64,000 nt of DNA, from assembly GCF_000225345.1 (NCBI RefSeq), contig NC_015977.1, positions 878,001-942,000 of the forward strand, written 5' to 3'. The translations under genes and the position numbers were made by a program. This stretch comes from Roseburia hominis A2-183. GTDB taxonomy: Bacteria; Bacillota; Clostridia; Lachnospirales; Lachnospiraceae. Shown piece after piece: positions 1 through 8,778 of the stretch. The first letter of the stretch is position 1; each line of letters starts with the position of its first letter. The notes beneath the pieces are model-generated. The model did not search any database. It was not told where the DNA came from and saw only the letters and a list, made by a program, of their open reading frames with translations.

Positions 1-1
1 T

Positions 2-395
2 TTTCATAACAAGCAGGAGCTATATCTTTTTCTATGGAAGCATGCAGCGGATTTAACAAAAAAGTACATGCGTCAATATAAGGTATATGAAACAGATGAT
101 TTTTTTTGAAACCGAGCCCGATATTCAATCCATCATCCAACCGGATGTACAGGATGCTGCAAAAAAGACATTGGAAATGCTTCTGTCAATTTTGAATCTT
201 GATTTCATCCGTAAGGATATAGAGTTTACCAGTATATATAAAGAAATTCTGTATGCTTCAGATGGGATGCTTAAATATTGGTACAGAACAGGAAATTATG
301 ATGTAACAGCTTTTGAGCAGGAATATCTGGAAATGATAAATCATTGGGAAATAGTTTATGGAAAAGGGATGGAAAATGACCGAAAACAGTTATAA
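2..395 (+). pseudogene. TetR-family regulator, 3' part, frameshifted at a T8 run
   Basis: The left edge cuts into this gene. Reading from base 2, the frame gives FHNKQELYLFLWKHAADL, which looks like the end of a TetR helix-turn-helix (the 'F.NK.ELY' segment) and the start of its ligand domain. That frame stops at 107-109. A second frame open to 395 continues with a helical stretch typical of a TetR C-terminal domain (DAAKKTLEMLLSILNLDF onward). The frames switch at the eight-T run at 100-107, and removing one T joins them as YETDDFFETEPD. It overlaps the next gene by 20 bases, so the two were probably co-transcribed. The shift may be a real lesion, slippage-type variation or a base-calling error. 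Family identification is moderate because the N-terminus lies outside the window. Confidence 0.55.
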
Positions 396-1206
396 GACAC
401 CCTGTGGCTGCATCCATTATTTTGTAAATATAATAGACAAGCAGAAAATTACGTTAGTGTTTTTGCCGGGACTTACAGCAGATCACAGGCTTTTTGAAAA
501 GCAGACAGAATATTTTGAGAAGAAACAGAATGTGTTTGTATGGGATGCACCATCACATGCATTATCCAGACCATTTATGAATAATTACAGTCTGTCTGAC
601 ATGGCAGAATGGCTTGATGAAATATTAACAAAAGAAGAAATTTATAATCCCATCATTATCGGTCAGTCTATGGGGGGATATCTGGCTCAAATGTATATGG
701 AATTATATCCGGATAAGATAAAAGGCTTTATCTCCATTGATTCTGCACCGCTTCAAAAGTCTTATATGACAGCAATGGAAATATGGCTTCTTGAAAGAGC
801 AGAGCCATTATATAAGATCTATCCATGGAAAGCACTTCTTAGGGCTGGTTCAAGAGGATGTGCAGAGACGGATTATGGTCAGAATCTTATGCGGAAGATG
901 ATGATGTCCTATGATCCAGATTCTGAAGAATATGCAAGGCTTGCCGGTTTTGGTTACAGAATGCTTGCTGAGGCGATCAAAGCAGATCTGCCATATCATA
1001 TCAGTTGTCCGGCATTACTTATCTGTGGCGAAAAGGATAAAGCGGGCTCAGCCAAAAGCTATAATAAGAAATGGCATCAGAGAGAAGGGTTGCCGCTTAA
1101 ATGGATAAAGAATGCTGGTCATAATTCCAATACGGACCAGCCGGATGAAGTAAACAGGCTGATAGAAAAATTTATAAGCGAGGTAGAGCAGAAGGAACAG
1201 ATATAA
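376..1206 (+). CDS. alpha/beta-hydrolase fold protein
   Basis: A serine hydrolase of 276 residues with the full alpha/beta-hydrolase pattern. An oxyanion-strand motif (FLPGLTADHRLF) comes near residue 30, the nucleophile elbow GQSMGG near residue 95, an acid in the LLICGEKDKAGS strand, and a catalytic histidine in NAGHNSNTDQP near the C-terminus. There is no signal peptide, so it should act in the cytoplasm. The ATG at 376 is preferred over 358 because AAAAGGGA lies about eight bases upstream. The gene starts inside the end of the TetR-like reading frame, suggesting that regulator controls it. The substrate cannot be told from sequence. Relatives are annotated as esterases, lipases or haloperoxidase-like proteins. 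Confidence 0.85.
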   Translation: MTENSYKTPCGCIHYFVNIIDKQKITLVFLPGLTADHRLFEKQTEYFEKKQNVFVWDAPSHALSRPFMNNYSLSDMAEWLDEILTKEEIYNPIIIGQSMGGYLAQMYMELYPDKIKGFISIDSAPLQKSYMTAMEIWLLERAEPLYKIYPWKALLRAGSRGCAETDYGQNLMRKMMMSYDPDSEEYARLAGFGYRMLAEAIKADLPYHISCPALLICGEKDKAGSAKSYNKKWHQREGLPLKWIKNAGHNSNTDQPDEVNRLIEKFISEVEQKEQI

Positions 1207-1210
1207 CCGG

Positions 1211-2077
1211 TCAGGAGTGAAACTGCGCGTACTTTTTCGGAGAGATGCCGACTGCTTTTGTGAAGGCACGCAGATAATTGCTGTAGTCGTTGAAGCCGCA
1301 GACCTCGCAGGCTTCCGAGACGGAGTAGCCCTGATCGAGCAGCGATTTGGACAGGGTGATGCGCTTTGCGGTGATGTATTTGTTGATGGTGGTGCCGGTG
1401 GCCTCCTTGAAAATACGGCACAGATAGGACGTGCTCATAAAAAAATGCGCGGACAGACCGGCGAGCGTCAGCGGCTCGCCGATATGGGAGTTGATGTAGG
1501 ATAAAATGGCGTCCACCTGGGCGTGGTAATTGGAAGATGGAGCCGGGGCGGGGGCTGCGGCGTCTGTGCAGCGGGCGGCGAAGGCTCTGTTTAAAAAGAC
1601 CATCAATTCCAGAAAGATTGCCTGATCCAAGAGGTCTTCCCCCATGCCGCCATCGTCATGCAGCTCGTGAATAAAGTACATAAAGCGGTTCTGCTCCTTG
1701 GGGGAGAGGTGGATCTGGTGCGGCATTCTGGTGTCACGGAAAGAAAAACAATGGCCAAGATTCGTCACGCCGGTGGAGAGCTTCGATAAGTATTCCGGGT
1801 CGATGGAGAGGATGATCCGCTCGTGTGTCTGCTGATCGATCTGTGTCAGGTGGTGGCTTTCAAATTGGTTGATTAAGAAAAGATCGCCGGGGCGGATGTC
1901 GTACAGGCAGTGGTCGATCAGAAACTGTTTTCCGCCGGAAATCGAGTAATAGACTTCGCAGCAGTTGTGAATGTGCATGTCCATGATTTTCTCATCGCCG
2001 TAGAGATGGGCGAACGCGAATGTGTGGGTGCTCATGCAGTGTTCGATGGCTTCTTTGCAGGTTATACAGCTATTCAT
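1211..2077 (-). CDS. AraC-family transcriptional regulator
   Basis: A 288-residue regulator. The N-terminal half is a cupin-like sensor (MHIHNCCEVYYSISGG, then DIRPGDLFLINQFESH). The C-terminal hundred residues are a double helix-turn-helix (LTLAGLSAHFFMSTSYLCRIFK, and VSEACEVCGFNDYSNYLRAFTKAVGISPKKY). An alanine- and proline-rich linker (DAAAPAPAPSS) joins the halves. It is divergently transcribed from the KduD-like gene across a 327-base gap holding two palindromes, so it probably senses a sugar and controls kduD and perhaps the GH78/GH2 genes beyond it. It is convergent with the alpha/beta hydrolase gene, only four bases apart. The effector is unknown. Confidence 0.9.
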   Translation of the reverse strand: MNSCITCKEAIEHCMSTHTFAFAHLYGDEKIMDMHIHNCCEVYYSISGGKQFLIDHCLYDIRPGDLFLINQFESHHLTQIDQQTHERIILSIDPEYLSKLSTGVTNLGHCFSFRDTRMPHQIHLSPKEQNRFMYFIHELHDDGGMGEDLLDQAIFLELMVFLNRAFAARCTDAAAPAPAPSSNYHAQVDAILSYINSHIGEPLTLAGLSAHFFMSTSYLCRIFKEATGTTINKYITAKRITLSKSLLDQGYSVSEACEVCGFNDYSNYLRAFTKAVGISPKKYAQFHS

Positions 2078-2404
2078 AGGTTCTCCGTTCTTACGATTCC
2101 AGGCGGTAGTGCCGCCGTTTTTTAATGCGCCAGTGGCGCTATGTGCCTTGTGGTGTTATGTGTTCTGTAGCGCATGTCTCTTTACACAGCATAGGACAAA
2201 AGTTCAATATTTGCAAGATTTATAATACAATATTGCAGGAAATGGAATAACATACATGATATAATGAGCGCAAGTGAGTCAACATGCTTGCATGATTGAC
2301 GAACGGCGAATGTTGATCATGTGCTGGTTTTGCACATGATATACTAGGTGTAAGCAATGAGCAGTACCAGATCAATAAGAGGGAAAAAGAAAGGACGGAA
2401 AACT
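2078..2404. promoter_or_regulatory. divergent araC/kduD control region with two palindromes
   Basis: This 327-base gap separates two divergent genes. It holds a near-perfect palindrome at 2278-2300 (arms GTCAA and TTGAC around CATGC-TT-GCATG) and a perfect 9-bp inverted repeat at 2316-2340 (ATCATGTGC, seven bases, GCACATGAT). A TATAAT hexamer lies at 2260-2265 just before the first palindrome, and TATACT at 2340-2345 overlaps the end of the second. No well-spaced -35 box is obvious, which fits an activator-dependent promoter. The palindromes are candidate operators. The second could also be a hairpin in the kduD leader. Confidence 0.5.
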
Positions 2405-3199
2405 ATGGTTAATTTTTCATTAGAGGGAAAAGTAGCGCTGGTAACAGGCGCATCCTACGGCATCGGATTCGCAATCGCATCTGCATATGCACAGGCGGGC
2501 GCAACGATCGTATTCAACGACATCAAGCAGGAGCTTGTCGACAAGGGACTTGCCGCTTATGAGGAGCTGGGCATCAAAGCGCACGGATATGTCTGCGATG
2601 TCACAGATGAGGAGCAGGTAAACGCACTGGTTGCAAAGATCGAAAAAGAGGTCGGCGTGATCGACATTCTGGTAAACAATGCTGGCATCATCAAGCGTAT
2701 TCCGATGTGCGAGATGTCCGCAGCAGAGTTCAGACAGGTCATCGATGTGGATCTGAACGCACCGTTTATCGTTTCCAAGGCGGTGATTCCGTCTATGATC
2801 AAAAAAGGACACGGCAAGATCATCAACATCTGCTCCATGATGTCCGAGCTTGGCCGTGAGACTGTATCCGCTTATGCAGCGGCAAAGGGCGGCTTAAAGA
2901 TGCTGACCAGAAACATTGCATCGGAGTATGGCGAGTACAATATCCAGTGCAACGGCATCGGACCGGGTTATATTGCAACTCCGCAGACCGCACCGCTCCG
3001 CGAGATCCAGCCGGACGGAAGCAGACATCCGTTTGACCAGTTCATCATCGCAAAGACCCCGGCAGCAAGATGGGGAAGCGCCGAGGATTTACAGGGACCG
3101 GCAGTATTCTTAGCTTCGGACGCATCTGATTTTGTCAACGGCCACGTACTGTATGTGGACGGCGGTATCCTTGCTTACATCGGAAAACAGCCGCAGTAA
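2405..3199 (+). CDS. kduD: SDR dehydrogenase, KduD / gluconate 5-dehydrogenase type
   Basis: A 264-residue short-chain dehydrogenase. The Rossmann motif TGASYGIG is near residue 15, NNAG near residue 95, a serine in ICSMMSELG near residue 145 and the catalytic YAAAK near residue 160. The C-terminus (FVNGHVLYVDGGILAYIGKQP) resembles the KduD/gluconate 5-dehydrogenase subgroup, which reduces 2,5-diketo-3-deoxygluconate to 2-keto-3-deoxygluconate or interconverts gluconate and 5-ketogluconate. The ATG at 2405 follows GAAAGGACGG. The earlier in-frame start at 2357 lacks a good ribosome site. An intrinsic terminator follows at 3230. With GH88 and lyase genes and KDG kinases nearby, the KduD role in unsaturated-uronate breakdown is likely, but the two activities cannot be separated by sequence alone. 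Confidence 0.8.
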   Translation: MVNFSLEGKVALVTGASYGIGFAIASAYAQAGATIVFNDIKQELVDKGLAAYEELGIKAHGYVCDVTDEEQVNALVAKIEKEVGVIDILVNNAGIIKRIPMCEMSAAEFRQVIDVDLNAPFIVSKAVIPSMIKKGHGKIINICSMMSELGRETVSAYAAAKGGLKMLTRNIASEYGEYNIQCNGIGPGYIATPQTAPLREIQPDGSRHPFDQFIIAKTPAARWGSAEDLQGPAVFLASDASDFVNGHVLYVDGGILAYIGKQPQ

Positions 3200-3229
3200 G
3201 TAATTTCAGGCAGCATAAAAATGACATAG

Positions 3230-3281
3230 AAATAGTGTATTTTTTCATAAGAAAGTCTATGGAAAAATGCACTATTTTTTT
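3230..3281 (+). terminator. intrinsic terminator after kduD
   Basis: A long inverted repeat (AAATAGTG...ATTTTTT.CATA paired with TATGGAAAAATGCACTATTT) with an eight-base loop is followed by a T run at 3274-3281. It separates kduD from the GH78 gene. Confidence 0.75.
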
Positions 3282-3399
3282 ATACCATAATAAAAAATCA
3301 GGAAGCTGTCTGTAAGGGAATCTGTGCAGTACGACTGCCCGGAAGAAGGAAGCAGGAAAATTGCAGACAGAAGAGCAAACGCCCGGAAAGGATGGCGGG

Positions 3400-5595
3400 A
3401 TGACGGAAGAGATGAGCAGAGAAAAAGCAGAATGGAGTCCACAGTGGCTTACGATCCGCGAATTTTCACATATCACACCGGTTAATCTGTTTCACAAGGA
3501 GCAGGAGGAAGGGGAAAAACAACCGGAGGCAGAGCAACAGCTGACAGCGGAATTCCGGCGGAATCTGCATGTTCTGGTGCGTGCGCGTTTTACGCTTGAG
3601 ACGGCGCAGGAGAACCTGACGTTAAGACTGACGGCGGACGATCACTACAAGCTGTACGTGGAGTCCGGATTTGTGGCGGAGGGACCTGCGCCCGGTTATC
3701 CGGATCACTACTATTACAACGAGATTCCACTGGGGAAGATGGAGGCCGGAGAGCACTGCTTCGGACTGCATTTATATTATCAGGGGTTAATCAACCGTGT
3801 ATACAACAGCGGCGACCTGCGCTTTGCGTTTGCCACAGAGTTGATGGATGCGCAGGACTGTCGGATACCGCTTCGTTTTTGCTATGAGAGGACGGATGCG
3901 TACAGCGGCGGAACAATCGGATATGATACGCAGTTTCTGGAAAACTTTGACAGCAGAAAATTCCCGGAAGGATGGAGCAGTGCGGAATTTGATGATGCCG
4001 GATGGAAGACGCCGGCTGCGGCAGAGTGGGCGGATTACCGGTTGTATTTACAGCCGACGCGGATGCTTTGCGGGGAGCGCATCAAGCCGGAAAAAGTCGA
4101 GATCTATGAGGATGGCAGCATCCGGATCGATGTGGGAGAGGAAGTCGCCGGAAGCCTGTGCCTGACGGCGGAGGGAAGCGCGGGGGATACCGTGGAAATC
4201 TTCTGCGGAGAGGAACTGGATGAGAGCGGCAGCGTCCGCTACGAGATGCGCTGCAACTGCTCCTACCACGAGATCTGGACGCTCTCAGACGGCTGCTGCA
4301 GTCTGGAACCGTATGATTACAAGGGATTCCGCTACGCAAAGCTGCTTCCGGGGAAGGGCGTGAACATTTGTGGGATTTTTGTGCAGACACGCCACTATCC
4401 GATGGAGGAGGGCGCAGAGGTGACGTCCTCCGAAAAGCGGCTGGAGCAGATTTTTTCCATCTGTAAGAACGCGGTAAAATACGGAACGCAGGAGGGCTAT
4501 GTGGATTGCCCGACCAGAGAAAAAGGACAATATCTCGGGGATGCCGTTGTGACGGCGCATGCGCAGGTACTGCTGACCGGGGAGACGCAGATGCTTTTGA
4601 AATGCATTGATCAGTTTGCGCAGACAAGGGCAGTCTGCCCGGGGCTTCTGGCGGTTGCACCGGGAGGACTGATGCAGGAGATCGCCGATTATTCCCTGAT
4701 GTATCCGCAGCTGCTGGCACTATACTACCGTTACACCGGCAACGCGGCTGCGCTGCTTCCATACTATAAGACGGCGCTTGGCATGATCCGGCATTTTGCG
4801 CAGTACGAGCGCGCGGACGGGCTGCTTGTGCAGGTGGCAGACAAGTGGAATCTGGTCGACTGGCCCGAAAATCTGCGGGATGAGTATGATTTTGCGCTGA
4901 CAAGACCCGTTGTGGGGGCGGGGTGCCATAATGTCATCAATGCCCTGTATCTCGGTGCGAAAAAAACGCTCAACGGGCTCGCCCGTGTGCTGGGCAGAGA
5001 GGAGCCGTATGAGCTGGAGAAGCCGGTTTTCGCGTATCGCAGGGCGTTTTACCGGAAGGAGACGGGGCTTCTTGCAGACAGTGAAACAAGCAGCCACACA
5101 TCGCTTCACTCCAACGTGTATGCCCTGTATTTCGGGCTTCTGGAGGAGGCAGAGGAAGCACCTGTCATTGAGTTTCTGGAAAAACGGGGATTTTCCTGCG
5201 GCGTGATGTTAAGTTATTACCTGCTGCTTGCACTGGCACGGCGGGGGCGGTATGAAAGTGTGTACAGGCTGCTGCTAAACGACAGCGATCACGGGTGGTG
5301 TAACATGCTGCGGGAGGGAGCGACGACCTGCTTTGAGGCGTGGGGGAAAGATCAGAAGTGGAACACGAGCCTGTGTCATCCGTGGGCGAGTGCGCCCGTG
5401 CCTGTGATCTTAGAGGAGATCGCCGGAATCCATCTGTCGCCGGAAGGCGGCTGCGATTTTGCACCGCATATTCCAAAGGAAGTGGATTACTTCCATGCGT
5501 CCGTGCGGGTGCGTGGAAAAATGTATACTGTCACGAAACAGGATGGGGAAATCCATGCTGCGATAGACGGCATAGAGCAGTCAAAAGAAATGTAA
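3400..5595 (+). CDS. glycoside hydrolase family 78 alpha-L-rhamnosidase
   Basis: About 731 residues with the GH78 layout: N-terminal beta-sandwich domains (DDHYKLYVESGFVAEGP; DFDSRKFPEGWSSAEFDDAGW), then an (alpha/alpha)6 catalytic domain starting near residue 335. The catalytic stretch includes YVDCPTREKGQYLGDAV, which carries the family's conserved D-x-x-x-R-E motif, and a later ATTCFEAWG with the second conserved glutamate. The C-terminus (HPWASAPVPVILEEIAGI) matches the family cap. No signal peptide is visible, so it should trim imported oligosaccharides. ATG 3400 follows AAAGGA. A TTG at 3361 after AGCAGG is an alternative start adding 13 residues. It lies between a KduD-like gene and a beta-glucuronidase, suggesting rhamnose- and glucuronate-containing substrates such as plant or bacterial polysaccharides or flavonoid glycosides. 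Confidence 0.85.
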   Translation: MTEEMSREKAEWSPQWLTIREFSHITPVNLFHKEQEEGEKQPEAEQQLTAEFRRNLHVLVRARFTLETAQENLTLRLTADDHYKLYVESGFVAEGPAPGYPDHYYYNEIPLGKMEAGEHCFGLHLYYQGLINRVYNSGDLRFAFATELMDAQDCRIPLRFCYERTDAYSGGTIGYDTQFLENFDSRKFPEGWSSAEFDDAGWKTPAAAEWADYRLYLQPTRMLCGERIKPEKVEIYEDGSIRIDVGEEVAGSLCLTAEGSAGDTVEIFCGEELDESGSVRYEMRCNCSYHEIWTLSDGCCSLEPYDYKGFRYAKLLPGKGVNICGIFVQTRHYPMEEGAEVTSSEKRLEQIFSICKNAVKYGTQEGYVDCPTREKGQYLGDAVVTAHAQVLLTGETQMLLKCIDQFAQTRAVCPGLLAVAPGGLMQEIADYSLMYPQLLALYYRYTGNAAALLPYYKTALGMIRHFAQYERADGLLVQVADKWNLVDWPENLRDEYDFALTRPVVGAGCHNVINALYLGAKKTLNGLARVLGREEPYELEKPVFAYRRAFYRKETGLLADSETSSHTSLHSNVYALYFGLLEEAEEAPVIEFLEKRGFSCGVMLSYYLLLALARRGRYESVYRLLLNDSDHGWCNMLREGATTCFEAWGKDQKWNTSLCHPWASAPVPVILEEIAGIHLSPEGGCDFAPHIPKEVDYFHASVRVRGKMYTVTKQDGEIHAAIDGIEQSKEM

Positions 5596-5660
5596 AATAA
5601 AAGAAATCCCAGACAAAAGCTATCGGGAAGAAATCAGTAGAAAGAATGGAGGAAGAAAAG

Positions 5661-7463
5661 ATGTTGTATCCAAGAGAGAACAGAGTACGCGGGGTGATAG
5701 ATCTCGGCGGAGTATGGAATTTTAAACTGGGAGATGAGAAGGAGCCGGGAGATTCCTTAGTGATGGGGGAGGACACAGAGCTGATGGCGGTGCCGGCATC
5801 GTACAACGATCAGAAGGACGACCCGAAATACCGGAACCATTACGGCTGGGCGTATTACGAGCGCAAGATCACGGTTCCGTCCTATCTGAAGGGACAGCGT
5901 CTCGTGCTCCGCTTTGACGCGGTTACACATGCTGCAAAGGTGTACTTAAATGGCAGATTTCTGACTGCGCATAAAGGCGGCTTTCTTCCGTTTGAGGTGG
6001 ATGTGACAGATCAGCTTGTGCCGGGAGAGACGGCGGAGCTCGTCGTTGCGGCGGACAACCGGGTAAATCACAGCACGCTTCCGGTCGGAAATGAGGGCAG
6101 CACGGCATTTTTCGGATCGGACAATCCGGGCGTGCCGAGTGTTGAAGCGGCGAAGGTATGGAGAAAACCGCAGAATCTGCCGAATTTTGATTTCTTTAAT
6201 TATGCGGGAATCAACCGTCCGGTCCGCATCTATACGACGCCGGCGGCTTATATTGAGGACATTACGCTGGTGCCGGATATTGACGGCGATACCGGAGTGG
6301 TAAATTATGAGATTAAGACGGCGGGCAGCGTATGTGAGGATGAGGTGCGCATCCGTATTCTGGACGCGGACGGCAATGAGGTGGCAGCGGCGGATGGAGC
6401 GGGCGGAACAGTCAGAATCCCGGATGCCAGACTGTGGTGGCCGTGGCCGGGGGAGCCGTACCTCTATACGGCGAGTGTCACTTACGGGGAGGATCTCTAC
6501 GAGGAGACATTCGGCATCCGCACGGTGGCGGTAGAGGGAACGCAGTTTTTGATCAATGGAAAACCGTTCTATTTTAAGGGTTTTGGAAAACACGAAGACG
6601 CGGCTTTCCGCGGAAGAGGACTCGATGTGTGCCTGGATGTCAAGGATATCAATCTGATCCACTGGCTGAATGCCAATTCTTTCCGCACCAGCCACTATCC
6701 GTATGCGGAGGAGATGTATCAGCTGTGCGACAGGGAAGGTATCGTTGTGATCGATGAGACGCCTGCGGTTGGAATCGGCGCGGGAGATAAGATCGACCCG
6801 TACAAGACTTTCCACATCAGAGAGCACCACGAGCAGGTGCTGCGCGAGATGATTGCAAGGGACAAGAATCATCCGTGCGTAGTCATGTGGTCGATGGGAA
6901 ATGAACCGGACACCGAGCATTTTCCGGAGTCGGCGTACGATTACTGGCACTCGCTCTATGAGCTGACGCACAGCCTTGATCCGGCAGATCGTCCGGTAAC
7001 CTTCGTGTGCTGCCAGAACAACTACGAGAGAGATCTCGTGACGAGGACGATGGACGTGGTGTGCGTGAACCGTTACTATGGCTGGTACAATCTGTCTGGC
7101 GATCTTGACGCGGCATGCTACGCATTAAATATGGAACTGGATTTCTGGGAAAAACAGAACAAACCGGTGATGATTACAGAATACGGCGCGGATGCGGTTG
7201 CGGGGATTCACGAGAGCGTGCCGGAAATGTTCTCCGAGGAGTTCCAGATGGAATATTACCGCAGACAGAATGTGGAATTTGACAAGCGCAGCTTCTTCAT
7301 CGGCGAGCAGGTCTGGAATTTTGCGGATTTCGCCACAATCCAGGGATGCATGCGCGCCGACGGAAATAAAAAGGGTCTCTTTACCAGAGACCGGCGGCCG
7401 AAGATGGCGGCACACTATTTTAAGGAGCGCTGGGGACAGATCCCGAATTTTGAGTATAAATAA
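5661..7463 (+). CDS. uidA: GH2 beta-glucuronidase
   Basis: A 600-residue GH2 enzyme with sugar-binding, Ig-like and TIM-barrel domains in order. The acid/base is E415 in MWSMGNEP and the nucleophile E507 in ITEYGAD. The glucuronate-recognising N-x-K motif is present as N569 and K571 in DGNKKGLFTRDR, matching the E. coli GUS motif and separating it from beta-galactosidases. The loop after DETPAVG is about a dozen residues shorter than E. coli Loop 1, so small or oligomeric glucuronides fit better than the classic large-loop drug glucuronides. ATG 5661 follows GGAGGA, whereas 5646 lacks a site. There is no signal peptide. It sits 65 bases after GH78, likely in the same operon, and is convergent with the next araC gene. 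Confidence 0.9.
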   Translation: MLYPRENRVRGVIDLGGVWNFKLGDEKEPGDSLVMGEDTELMAVPASYNDQKDDPKYRNHYGWAYYERKITVPSYLKGQRLVLRFDAVTHAAKVYLNGRFLTAHKGGFLPFEVDVTDQLVPGETAELVVAADNRVNHSTLPVGNEGSTAFFGSDNPGVPSVEAAKVWRKPQNLPNFDFFNYAGINRPVRIYTTPAAYIEDITLVPDIDGDTGVVNYEIKTAGSVCEDEVRIRILDADGNEVAAADGAGGTVRIPDARLWWPWPGEPYLYTASVTYGEDLYEETFGIRTVAVEGTQFLINGKPFYFKGFGKHEDAAFRGRGLDVCLDVKDINLIHWLNANSFRTSHYPYAEEMYQLCDREGIVVIDETPAVGIGAGDKIDPYKTFHIREHHEQVLREMIARDKNHPCVVMWSMGNEPDTEHFPESAYDYWHSLYELTHSLDPADRPVTFVCCQNNYERDLVTRTMDVVCVNRYYGWYNLSGDLDAACYALNMELDFWEKQNKPVMITEYGADAVAGIHESVPEMFSEEFQMEYYRRQNVEFDKRSFFIGEQVWNFADFATIQGCMRADGNKKGLFTRDRRPKMAAHYFKERWGQIPNFEYK

Positions 7464-7482
7464 AGGACCTCCTGCCTGTATG

Positions 7483-8349
7483 TTAGCGGGAAAGGTCTTC
7501 CATTTCTCCATGGTCAGATTTGACCGTCTTGCGGTAGCTGCTGGGAGAAACTCCTGCTACTTTTTTAAAGGTCTGGGAAAAATAGCTGGAGGAGGAAAAA
7601 CCACAGGTATGGCTGATGACAGAAAGAGAGTAATCTGTGGTTGCCAGCAGCTTTTCAGCTTTTTTTACGCGGGCATGCATGAGATAGTTGATGGGAGAAA
7701 TCCCATACTCATCAGTAAAGGCATGTACCAGATAATATTTGTTTACATGGGAAAATTTTGCCAGATGCTCCAAGGAGAGTTCATCCCCGCAGTTCTGATC
7801 AATATAGCGCCGAACGGAATCGCAGAGGTGGGACGCTCTTTTGTTTGCGGGACTGAGAATCGTAGAAAAATTGGTCTGGCGTCCGAAAAGAACGATAAGG
7901 ATTTCCATCAAATCCTGACAGACTGTTTCATAGCCGGCAGAGCGGGTTTCGATTTCACGGAGCATTACTTTTAAATAGAAGTTAACGGTATCTTTGATTT
8001 CCCTGAAATTTACAATGCAGAAGTTGGCGTTGTTATTTTCAACGGAAAGTTCCAGTCCTTCAATGCCCAAAACGATATATTTTAATGGATTGGCATTGAA
8101 ACCAAGTTCCGTGTGGGACACATTGGGATTGATGACCACCAGATCATTGGCAGAAACCGGGAAGATATTGTCTTCTACCTGGAATTGTCCCACACCGTCA
8201 ATTACATAGAAAAGCTCAGAACAGTAATGGGTGTGGGGCGTACTGATCCAGTCACCACCGTAGGTTGCAGAGGAAACATATAAAAGTCTTGCTTTATCTC
8301 TTGTTAAATATTCTTTTGGAATGGAGATGTCGAAACGTTCATTTCCCAT
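7483..8349 (-). CDS. AraC-family regulator of the GH136/GH112 locus
   Basis: A 288-residue AraC protein. The N-terminal cupin sensor contains STPHTHYCSELFYVIDG, with metal- or sugar-site histidines, and SANDLVVINPNVSH. The C-terminal double HTH contains LSLEHLAKFSHVNKYYLVHAF and LSVISHTCGFSSSSYFSQTFKK. It is transcribed away from the solute-binding protein gene across an AT-rich gap, the classic position for a local activator, so it probably responds to lacto-N-biose, galacto-N-biose or a related glycan. It is not closely similar to the araC gene at 1211 outside the HTH. Confidence 0.9.
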   Translation of the reverse strand: MGNERFDISIPKEYLTRDKARLLYVSSATYGGDWISTPHTHYCSELFYVIDGVGQFQVEDNIFPVSANDLVVINPNVSHTELGFNANPLKYIVLGIEGLELSVENNNANFCIVNFREIKDTVNFYLKVMLREIETRSAGYETVCQDLMEILIVLFGRQTNFSTILSPANKRASHLCDSVRRYIDQNCGDELSLEHLAKFSHVNKYYLVHAFTDEYGISPINYLMHARVKKAEKLLATTDYSLSVISHTCGFSSSSYFSQTFKKVAGVSPSSYRKTVKSDHGEMEDLSR

Positions 8350-8778
8350 AAAAACCTCCCCAAAAACTTATTTTCATGAATATCATTTTTGCGTTGTTTC
8401 TGCGCTGCCTTCTGCGCATCTGAAGTTACGTAGGAACTTCTAAATATGAATCCGTCAGGATTCATTATATCACGAAAAGACAGCGGTGTATTGTGTTAAA
8501 TTGTTGCTGAATATCAATATCTTGCTGAACAATATAATATAACATAAAAGTAGTGAATCGTCATTTTGCATATTAAAATCGGTGTAATAAAAAATACTAC
8601 GTTAAAATGACGGAAAATAATAATGCTGAAAATGAAAAGGTTGTCAAAATACTCATATTTTTAGTAAAAACAGCAAGATATTGATAGAATAGGACAACAT
8701 AGAAATTGAATAGTAGGATATGGAAAGCTATAATGAAACCATCAACAAATGATGTATTGTTTCAAAGGAGGATTTAAT
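8350..8778. promoter_or_regulatory. AT-rich divergent control region with a sigma-A promoter
   Basis: A gap of 429 bases, notably AT-rich compared with its flanks. A strong rightward promoter is visible: TTGAAT at 8706-8711, a 17-base spacer and TATAAT at 8729-8734, about 45 bases before the start of the solute-binding protein. The ribosome site AAAGGAGG lies at 8764-8771. TTGCTGAA occurs twice (8504 and 8522) upstream of an AT-rich TATAATAT stretch and could be an activator half-site pair. No gene is visible here. Confidence 0.65.
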
